This document shows, piece by piece, positions 54,615-64,000 of a DNA stretch of 64,000 nucleotides. Under the pieces are notes generated by a model. It searched no databases, was not told where the DNA came from, and saw only the letters and a list, made by a program, of their open reading frames with translations. The position numbers and the translations under genes are program-made. Location of the stretch: positions 248,001 through 312,000 of the forward strand of contig JAKZZE010000008.1 of NCBI GenBank assembly GCA_024220505.1. The letters run 5' to 3'. The stretch is from Rhizopus arrhizus (lineage: Eukaryota; Mucoromycota; Mucoromycetes; Mucorales; Rhizopodaceae). Position 1 is the stretch's first letter. Each line of letters begins with the position of its first letter.

Positions 54615-57600
54615 TCAATCACAAATGTCTATCACATCAAAAGTCTCCGTATTATTTTGGGGATCTAAAAGATGATCTGCTTGTGATGGAGAATGCGGTT
54701 TGGATCCTTGAGGGGTGTGAACGATTGTGATACCCTCTGGAGATTGATATGTAGATGAGCTTGAAGAATGAGTGATTTTAGGAGTGGTGAGTTGTGAAGA
54801 TTTATCTATTGGTGGGTGGTGTATTTCAATACCTTGAGGTGTATGAGCTATTGTTATACCCTGTAGACGTTGATGTAAAGATGCTTTTGAAAGTTGAGTG
54901 GATCTATTAAATAAAGAAGAATCTTGCAAAGGCTGTGGTTGCGATGTCTGTGGCTGAGGCGACTGTTGAGTCTTGGGTGGAGAGGTAGATTGAGCATCAC
55001 TAGACGAGTCGATAGAATGTAACTGACGAATGTTTTGAATATAGTCTTGCATTTGGGGTGTCATTTGCAAAGAACACATCTGTTTACCCAATCTGAGTAG
55101 TATCGGTTCATTATACGCTCTCCACTTTTTGAACTGACGAAGTGCATCATTGCATGCTTTTGTAAAAATAGCACGCTTTTCTTTTTCGGCTTTCAGTAGC
55201 ACATTCTGAGAAATATCCGTCTGTTCCAACTGATTTCTTTCAACAGCCATCGAACTTTCAAATTCTGAGTGTAGTTTGTCGACGAGTTGTTTAATGTCAA
55301 TCTGGATAATGGCATCATATAAACTCCTTGGGATTCCTTCTCGGCCACAGATGATAATGTAATTTTGTACGATACTGCTGTGTTTCTCGAAAACTTTCTG
55401 AACGGCTGAATTTATCTTTGTAGCATAATCTGAACTAGAGTGAGCAGCGGGGCTCACTGTGTTCTGCAAGCTTGACTTCCTTGACTGATCTTCAGCCATG
55501 TCAGTAACCTCATGTGAAGAAACAGGTGACAATAAAGGCTTTGTTGTCGTTATCTGTTCAGGCCACAGAGTATCTGATCTTGCTGGAGTGGTTGGTTTTG
55601 TAGGCTTTGGAGCAGTTCTCTTTATGGGCCCTGGTGCAGCAATTTTTTTAATTTTTGAAAGGGCACTCGTTTGATAAATTGATGTAGAAACCTTGGTTTG
55701 AAAGTTACCTAAAGCTTTTTTAGGTAATACTTGTTCCGCTTCATCTGTTATCGAATTGTCTTCTTCATTCTCATTGTCCTCATTTTCGATATGCTTTGAT
55801 TTTTTCTTTTTAAGGTCTGCTTCCGAAAAAAGCTTGTCGATATAAGACTATATACAACAGTTGGTTTCTGTATCAAATGCTTATAATAAAACACACAACT
55901 TACCACTTGGGCTCGCTTTCGAGCACCTCTTCCTAAATTTTCGTTATACAGTGCCTTCTCAGCCTTGTCTCTTTCGATCTCTTCTTGTTTACTTTGTAAA
56001 AACTTTTCCCAAAAGTCATCTTGTGCCTCCTCACTTTCTGTAAGCTCTTGTAATCCTTCTGTGGTTCCGTCCGTCTTCCATATCTTTGCATAAGCAAAGC
56101 TGAACCCATCTTTCTTTTCTCCTGGCTCAGTCATCTCCTCTTTTTGTGCCTCAACCACAGCTTTGTGCTGCTCACGATCCAGAAGACGATCAATCGCAGC
56201 TGAATCATACGAGATGTCTGCCGAATCGTTATTATCAAAGAGAGACTGTGCACCAAACTTCAAGATGGATTCAATATCCTCAACATCCTCTTCCTCTGCT
56301 AGCATTTTTTCCACAACGACATGTTCGAGGGCCATTTTCTTTTTACTCATCTGTAATATACGTTCCTCAACCGAAAGTCGAGTCATGAAGCGGTAAATCA
56401 AGACCATCTTTGTCTGTCCGATACGGTGAGCACGACCGATAGCCTGTAAGTCTGCGTAGGGATTGAAATCAGAATCCCAGATGATGACTGTGTCTGCCGT
56501 TGCCAGATTGATACCAACACCGCCTGCACGTGTGGATAGCAAAAAGACGTCCAACTTGGAGTTGGGTGCATTAAAGGCATCAATTCTGCGTACGCGCTCT
56601 CGCTCACTATCGGAGCCATCTAGTCGAGCGAACTCGATGCCTTCATAGGTCAGATAGTCATCAATCACGTCAAGGGCGCGTGTCATGGTTGAAAAGACCA
56701 GGACACGGTGACCTTGAGCTCTGAGTTTTGGTAACATCAGATGGAAGAGCTTGAGTTTTTCACAGGCATCAATCATCGCTCGCTGTGTGGCTTCTGGTGT
56801 TGACTGAGATGTTTCAACGCCGTCAATCAGATAAGGATGGTTTAAAGTCTTGCGAAGGTTCATAAAGATAGAAAACAATCCTTTTGAGCGTTTGTACTTA
56901 GTTGCACCAAGTATACTTCCAATATCTCGCGCAAGACAAGACTTGTAGACCTGCTTTTGAAGTGGTGTCATCGAAAGGGGAACAAGAATCTCGTGCTTGG
57001 GTGGCAAAGTCTTTAATATCTCTTCTTTGGTTCGTCTCAGGAAATAAGGTCGTAACCGATTGTGCAATTCCTCTACTTGTTCTCGTGTCATGTCTTGATA
57101 GTCCTCAGCTTGTGTGTTATTAAAGCTATCGGGTCGTATGAAATGCATGATGTTGAACAGTTCCTTTAGGTTGTTCTGCAGAGGCGTGCCTGTCAACAAA
57201 ACAGTCAAATCCTTGCAAAACTGGGTAAGTGCCTTGAACAGCTGAGATTCATCATTTTTCAGCCTCTGAGATTCGTCCACGACCATGACGGACCAAAAGA
57301 GATTTTGCAACTTGTTCGCGTCTTGAATAGATTCATAGGTTGCTACGACAGCGTGCACACGCAAGTCTTTCTTTTTGTCAAATATTTCATGTTCTAGAGC
57401 CATTTTACGACTGGCAGCTGAGCCGAAATAGGGTGCAACGGACATATCAGGTGCCCACTTTTGAAACTCACGGATCCAGTTGGTAGCAGTGCTGTTGGGA
57501 ACCACAATGATGAATGGATAGATGCCGTACTTTTTGAAAAGTACATATAGAAAGGCAATGACCTGAATTGTTTTACCTAATCCCATATCGTCTGCCAAGA

Positions 57601-59337
57601 TACATGATTGCTTCTTTTCCCACTGAAACAAAAGCCAACTAAAATACGGTGAGTTTAATCGTTTAATTTTTTATATTTTCTTTTTACTTTAAGGCTTCTA
57701 ATTGATGTTTCATCAAGGTGCCTCCAGTAATATATTTTAGTTGTGTTTTAAGCTCATGTAATTCATATTTTTCAGCATTTGCCAATTTTCGAACGTCTGC
57801 AATTAATTCTTTCATTTTATAAGGAGGTTTTACCTTTGTTGAACGTATGTATCTTTCTAAAGCTAGATTATAAGCAGCATATAATTCTGGCTCGTTCTCG
57901 GTGGGTGGTTCATCCCAGATAGCTAAAATGGATGTTTATTCATTTGTTCTTTAAATAACATGGGACTCTTTTTTTTTTTTTTCCTACTCCTTACCATCTC
58001 CGTACTCTGTGTCTTTAAACACGGCAAGTATACATTTTGCTTTTTGCTTGTTATTCTCTTCCCATATGACATCCAATATCCTTTCAATTGTTATCCATTC
58101 TATAGGAAAATAACGTCCATTTTTAGGCTGGGTATCTTCTGTTCCATATTTGCTTTTATATTTAGTAAACAGAACTGTACTGGTCGCCTGAAGCCAAGAA
58201 GACGAAACCCAATTGGCATGCCGAAAGGAGACATCTTTCCACCTGATCAACAACTCCTTTTGATCCTTTTCATTTGTTCTTTGAGCGAGAATAGATTGGG
58301 GCTGGCGATTTTGATAGGTTATGCAGTCAAGACAATCACCTTCCTGGTAATCATCCAAGTCTATACATTGAGGGTGATAGGTTCTAAAGCATATCTTGCA
58401 CCGAAAGATGTAACCATTAGCTATATTTAGGCTCTGATGACAAGCGATACAATTCATCTTTTTGTTTTTACATTTTACACAGGTATACGTATTGGCATCA
58501 AAATAGATATCGGAAGTGGCAGATAAACAGTTGTTGTGACAGGACAAGGTACATGACTGACAAAGCAAGAGACGCATCCTTGCACATTCAGGGCCACATG
58601 AAACAGCCTCCGCATCATTATTTCGGCCGTTGGGAAAACCAGTCTGATGACATCGAAAACAATACTTGGTGTGTTGTTTGATAAACTCGTCGGAATAAAA
58701 AGACACGTTATAAGATTTTTCATTCGACTTCTTTTTAACGTTTTTGATAGCATAGAATTCTTCTTGAAACGACGTTGGTATCACTTGGATTCGTCCACTA
58801 CGTGTAGACACAGAGAGTTGTTTTATCGAGTTTTTGTCCTTAGAATTGGTCGCTTCCTTGGATTGTTGAACACTTTTTCTCAAATTTTCTTGAGCTAAGT
58901 TATCTGTTTCACAGCTAAGTATTTCTTTGGGCCGTTGATCAAGCCTTTTTGATCTTCTTTGAGTGTTGTTTTCTAATTCGGAAAACTTGAATAGATCAAG
59001 CTCAAAATCTTCAATAAGTTGATAATATGTTTTCCGTAATTTATTGGCAGGTATCTTTAAATTGTTATTTTTTTTTTTAAAAAAAGTAAACCTTTTTCAT
59101 ACATACACTAATTGTCTCATTATTCAAGAACTGTACGCAATAAGAGACTCTTCCAGTGGCTGATGTCTCACGTTTTACTATACGCTTTATTGAAGGCTTA
59201 TAGGACCATTTTTGTAAAGATATCTTTTTAAGTGGTTTGAATTTATTATATAATTCCTTATCATTAAAGTAAGTATGTGTATTAAAGTCAAGTAAGCACT
59301 CTCTTACTTTTCTAGATATCTTTTTATGGCTTTCCAT
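54615..59337 (-). CDS. MIT1: CHD3/Mi-2-type chromatin remodeler, Mit1-like
   Basis: Large multi-exon gene from the ATG at 59337. N-terminal chromo/tudor-like strands (SATGRVSYCVQFLNNETI) are followed by Cys-rich zinc modules (YCFRCHQTGFPNGRNNDAEA, LLLCQSCTLSCHNNCL, CVKCKNKKMNCIACH, CKICFRTYHPQCIDLDDYQE) of PHD type. Then LLIRWKDVSFRHANWVSSSW resembles a chromodomain. The SNF2 ATPase has ADDMGLGKT (motif I), VVDESQRLKN (II, with Gln in place of His), LTGTPLQNNLKELF (III), STRAGGVGINL (V) and IGRAHRIGQ (VI). The intron at 55851-55904 keeps phase into the C-terminal region (KRAQV joined to SYIDKLFSEADLKKK), which ends at 54615 with a Ser/Pro-rich tail. Mit1 slides nucleosomes within SHREC in fission yeast; the same role here is inference. 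Divergent from chitin synthase. Confidence 0.85.
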
Positions 59338-59774
59338 CGAGTTTTACAAAAAAAGAAAAAGAAAAGGAACCAAAAAAAGAAATAAAAAAAAATACGATAG
59401 TCACATAGACCTTAGAAGGAGAAAGGGGAATAAAAATTATATTAAGAGCAAACAGTAATAATAATAATAATAATAATATTAATAGTAATAATAGAACACT
59501 TTTTATTTATCAACAAAGCAACAGAATGATTTCGATAAATTGCACACTGAATGATTCATGATTATTATTTTTGGAAAAAATATGTAAACAAATTATTTTG
59601 TTAGTGAAGCACAAATAAGGTCAGAATAAGATATTTATAAATTACTGAATGGTTTCACCAAAAATATTTAAGGAGTTTTTATTTTTTTTTCTTGAAAAAA
59701 AAAAAAATTATTTTTACACTCTTTCATCTTTTTTTTTTTTTTCTTTCTTTTTTGTGTGTGTACCTTAAAAAAAG
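59338..59774. promoter_or_regulatory. shared divergent promoter region of MIT1-like and chitin synthase genes
   Basis: 437 bp separates the two start codons. It contains an (AAT)n microsatellite at about 59455-59490, several A and T runs, and a T-rich stretch ending next to the chitin synthase ATG. No binding site could be named. The two genes may be co-regulated through it; that is inference. Confidence 0.4.
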
Positions 59775-62700
59775 ATGCAAGACGATTCACGTATAGATTT
59801 GACGTGCTTGCTCGGTTCGTCTTCATCACCACCGTCTGAAGATAACATTGCACATTTAATACAGAGTAGATTTAAGCGAAATCAGCCTTATACTCGATTA
59901 GGACATTCTACTTTGATCGTAGTCAATCCTTATCAGCCATTGGAAATATTAAATGATGTTACATTGAATACATATGCTGATATTGGCTATAGAAATGTTG
60001 CAGAAAATAAAATTTTTATGCAACCTCATGTATATGATCTTGCTACTAGAGTTTATTTTCATATGCGAAGAACCGGTGAAGATCAAAGTATCGTTTTAAG
60101 GTAAAGTCTTTATAACCAAAAGAATAAAAAAAAAAAAAAAGGATCGGGGTTCTAGAAGTGTAGGAACCGGGATATTAATTATTGGATAAATAACTAAACC
60201 CAATTTAATAAAGTGGTATTACGGGTTCTGGAAAGAGTACAACTCGTACACATTTAATCAACCAACTCTTACTGCTATCAACTCACTCAAAGAAAGAAAC
60301 AAAACTTGGATCTCAAATAAAGAATGCTCAAATCATTTTAGAAGCCTTTGGTCATTCAAAAACATCCCAAAATAACTCAGCTTCCAAGTTTGGCGTCTTT
60401 CAAGAATTACAATTCTCTGAGCGAGGTCGAATTCTCGGTGTCAAGACATTGACTTATGCCTTTGACAAATCTAGAGTGACACAAGTACCAAAGGATGAAC
60501 GTACCTTTAATGTATTTTATTCCCTTTTGGCTGGCACAAGTCTTGAAGAACAAACTGCGCTTCATATCAATTTCCCACCAGAATCATTTCACTATCTTTC
60601 TCAATCTAAAACCATTCGACAGCCCGAAGATGAAATCGCCTTTGCTGACCTCAAGAGTGCATTCAAGGTCTGCGGCTTCAAAGCCAAAACAGTAACACAA
60701 ATATTTCAACTTTTATCAGCCATTTTACATATCGGTAACATCCAATTTCAAAATGATAATGACGCTTTACAACAAGAAGCTTGTAATGTGCGCAATCGCG
60801 ATGTTCTTGAAGTGGTCGCTCTCATGCTTGGTGTTTCCCCATCTAAATTGGAACAAGCCCTGACTTACAAGCTGAGATTAATTCGTAAGGAATTGTGTAC
60901 CATGTTTTTAAATACCCAAGGTGCAGTTGAACAAAGAGATGCGCTTGCTCGCGCACTCTATCATGTTCTCTTCCTATGGATCGTCGAACACTTCAACAAC
61001 AAGCTCTGTTACAGCAGTGATCCTGCCAATTTTATTGGTCTCTTGGATCAATTTGGTTTCCAAAACTTTAAATCAAATGGGTTTGAAGAATTCTGCGTCA
61101 ACTTTGCAAACGAGCGTGTTCACCAATTTATCATTGATCAACGCTTTAATCAACAAGTCGGCTTGAATGCCCTCATGAGTCGAGACGGTATCGTACTCCC
61201 TTCTATCACCACTCTTGATAACTCAGCCTGCCTCGAATTACTTGTTGGAAATGAACAGGATCACAACACGACGACACGGGAAAAGAGTAAATCCTCTGCT
61301 GCGCTTGGATTAAATGGTATCGTGGGTGTCATGGATCGTGATTGTGCCAAGTATCAAACAGGTGCAACAGATGCAACCAATGCCAACTTTTTGGCCAACG
61401 TTCAACGCTCCTATGGCACACACCCTTCCTTTGCTAAATCACAGCATGCTTACTCCTTTGGTATTAACCATTTCTCGGGAACTGTACACTATACTGTTGA
61501 CTCATTCCTCGAAAAGAACTTGGATGACCTCTCACCCGATTTTGTCAGTCTACTGCGTGATAACAGCACAAACAACTTTGTATCTGCTTTGTTTGAAAGT
61601 ACAGCGATGGCCACTGAGTCTCATCCCAAGGATGACCGAACGATCGTCAAGGCTCAGCTGACCTCAAAACCTACTCGTGCACCCAGTATGAAGAAGCCAA
61701 GCAAGCGTCGGGAGAATGTGATAACAGAGGATGAAGATGCAAACAAACAAAAAGCAATCAAGGATGCAGAGGATGCCTATCAAAACATGCAGGTCACTAC
61801 TGTCATGGATCAAATCTACATGACTATGAGAGATCTGTTTTATTCCATGGCAGACACTCGCATCTACCAAATCATTCATATTCGACCCAATGATACCCAA
61901 GCCCCAGATATGTTTGATCTTAAACGTGTCAAGGCTCAAGTCCGTGCTTTCCTGCTGCCAGACTTGACCGCTCGTGCTGCTGTAGAATATGCCAATTATC
62001 TAACGTTTAGTGAATTCCTTGTGCGTTATGAACGGCTTGTGTCATCCTTGCAGATCGATCACACAAAACCAGAAAGAGACCAAGTACAAGACGTTCGTGC
62101 CATCATGAATTGGAATGAATCCCAAGCGTTTGTTGGGCATGAGATGATTTGGATCGCATTTGATACTTGGAAGGAGCTGGAGGACGGTTTGCGTGCTGCT
62201 GAAAAGGAAATGCGTGAACGTGCCAAGGAAGCCAAGCAAGAAACGATGCAAGATGCTCCTATCTTGTCCGGTCCTGGCTATCATCCAGATAGTCATGACA
62301 TGTTATTACCACATATGAGTTATGCTGACCCTAGAGGATATGAAGATGGTGCAAGTTACGCAGACAGCGAAGATGGCTTGAAACGTGATATGGAAGGAAG
62401 TCAGTGGGGAGAAGAATCCGAATGGGGTGGAATGAAAATTTCTGATGGGTAAAGACAAGAAGCAAAGTTGAAGCTGTGAATGATTGTTTCTCATTTTTTT
62501 TTTGGTATAGTTTTGGACCTAATATGGACATGAGTAAAATGGTAGAGGATTATCATCAACCACAATATGAATCTGTTGAAGAAGTACCCATCACACGTCT
62601 TCGTATCTGGTGGGTTCGATTTGTTTGGCTCATGACCTGGTGGGTACCCTCACCTTTCTTGCGCTGGTTTGGTAAAATGAAACGTGAGGATGTTCAAATG

Positions 62701-64000
62701 GCCTGGCGTGAAAAGCTCACGCTTTGTTTATTGATCCTCTTATTTTCTGGTATTACCATCTTCATCATTGTCGGTCTGGGTGAAGTAATGTGTCCTGGTA
62801 CTAAATACATGTATTCGACTGCCAACGTACAGGCACATAATGTGGCCGATGACATGTACATGAGCGTACGTGGTGTTGTATACGACGTCACTAGTTTTGC
62901 AAAAACAAAGCATGGCGCGACGGGTTATACTGCTACACAGGATCTTATGGAACAAGTAGCTGGTCTGGATGTCTCAGCCTCTATCCCACCTCCTTTAACA
63001 CAGGCTTGTGCAGGCTTAGTTACTTCCGCTACAGTCAAGATTACACCCAATACGAGCACAACCATGGCTAGTTTCGTTCACTATTCAGGCGATCAAACAA
63101 CATTGACGAGCTCTTCAAAGTTATCAGACAACAGATGGTATTGGGACTACTTTTTACCTACAATGAGCCTTTATAAGAAGGGTACATTGGTCGTTCCTAT
63201 TAGCCAGCTTGCCTCCGACTACAATTCATGGACTCGATTAGCCTTGGCCATTGATGGCAAGGTGTATGACATTACCGATTACATGAGCACAGCCCAGACC
63301 TATAGTACTGGTACAACTTCCTCTGATTATCACTTTTTAGACTCAACCGTCGAAGAGATCTTTACAAAGTTCAGTGGAACGGACGCAACCGACAAATGGA
63401 ACCAATACAAGTCAGCCATGACCGCAGAAAAGCAGGCACAAAACATGAATTGTCTGAACAATTACTTTTATATTGGTGACGTGGATGAGCGTGATTCAGC
63501 TCGTTGTATGTTTACAAACTACTTTTTACTTGCCCTTGCTGCCTTGATGGGTCTCGTCACCGTTGTCAAATTCTTGTCCGCCCTTCAATTTGGAGGTGCA
63601 CCGACACCGGAGGACCATGACAAGTTTGTCATTTGTCAAGTACCTTGTTATACCGAAGACGAAGAATCCCTCAAGAAAACAATTGATTCACTTACAGTAT
63701 TGAATTATGATGATAAACGTAAATTACTCTTTATTATCGCTGACGGTATGATCATGGGTAGCGGTAATGATCGTCCTACGCCTCGTATCGTCTTGGATGT
63801 CTTGGGTTATGATACAAAGAATGATCCTGAACCACTCATGTTCAAGTCAATTGGTGAAGGTTCAAAGCAATTGAATTACGGAAAGGTCTATTCTGGTCTA
63901 TACGAATGTGAAGGACATGTTGTTCCCTATATTGTCGTTGCCAAGGTCGGTAAAGCCTCTGAGAGAGCCAAGCCTGGTAACCGTGGTAAACGTGATTCCC
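59775..64000 (+). CDS. chitin synthase with N-terminal myosin motor (class V/VII), truncated by window edge
   Basis: Starts MQDDSRIDLTCLLGSSSSPP. The myosin motor-like domain includes YTRLGHSTLIVVNPYQPLEI, a P-loop spliced as VLSGITGSGKSTTRT, FGVFQELQFSERG, IGLLDQFGFQNFKSNGFEEF (relay) and AYSFGINHFSGTVHYTVDSF. Introns are at about 60102-60212 and 62452-62510. Downstream come PITRLRIWWVRFVWLMTWWV, a transmembrane segment (LTLCLLILLFSGITIFIIVG), a cytochrome b5-like part (VRGVVYDVTSFAKTKHG, VYDITDYMS), a second transmembrane segment (CMFTNYFLLALAALMGLVTV) and the beginning of the glycosyltransferase domain (FVICQVPCYTEDEESLKKTI, RKLLFIIADGM). The catalytic EDR and QRRRW motifs lie beyond the edge. 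It makes wall chitin; the motor-like domain is thought to help targeting to growth sites. Confidence 0.92.

Overview
The window is nuclear DNA of a filamentous fungus, most probably one of the Mucorales (Mucoromycota). Genes are compact and AT-rich, with many 45-110 bp introns using GTAAG-type donors and CTAAC-like branch points. The gene set is eukaryotic and fungal: a myosin-motor chitin synthase, a mitochondrial 54S ribosomal protein, a Kre9/Knh-type wall protein, a CHD3/Mit1-like remodeler and Ku80. Genus-level placement is inference from the overall look of the proteins; no search was run.

Layout. 1-9.1 kb: mitochondrial ribosomal protein mL58, Ku80, a membrane protein, a ubiquitin-like protein and an F-box/RCC1 protein, all tightly packed. 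10-11.1 kb: zinc alcohol dehydrogenase A. 11.1-20.4 kb: a gene-poor accessory block. Its core (13.8-19.5 kb) is bracketed by two ~184 bp inverted repeats. The core holds a PD-(D/E)XK-like nuclease ORF, a ~220 bp duplication, a 146 bp tandem repeat and a decayed Tc1/IS630 transposase. 20.5-29.9 kb: kelch-BTB (Ral2/LZTR1-like), TAD3, lipoate ligase, a small ORF, UMP/CMP kinase and a RhoGAP with membrane segments. 30.4-39.8 kb: two GPI-type wall proteins, an Snx4-like sorting nexin, a pseudouridine-phosphate glycosidase, a mitochondrial scramblase, a CaaX-box protein and an orphan. 40.3-44.8 kb: alcohol dehydrogenase B, a close paralogue of A sharing its intron position, an FMN-binding PPOX-like protein, and a peptide:N-glycanase fused to an L-type lectin. 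44.8-52 kb: relic-rich DNA with a dead LINE fragment and one sulfotransferase-like gene. 52-64 kb: a DUF7137-like membrane protein, GDP-mannose pyrophosphorylase, the Mit1/Mi-2-like remodeler, and a myosin-chitin synthase that runs off the right edge.

Functional links. Several genes serve the cell wall and glycosylation: GDP-mannose synthesis, chitin synthase, GPI/Kre9-type proteins, and the N-glycanase that removes glycans from misfolded glycoproteins. Ral2-like kelch-BTB, RhoGAP and a CaaX protein point to small-GTPase polarity control at membranes. Ku80, the remodeler and TAD3 are nuclear or RNA housekeeping. The most unusual items are the 5.7 kb inverted-repeat element, the N-glycanase-lectin fusion, a Ku80 ending in a vertebrate-like DDLL acidic tail, the membrane-anchored RhoGAP, and a ubiquitin-like protein with a Gly-Gly followed by a basic tail. 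Exon coordinates were worked out by eye; where phase could be tested it is consistent.
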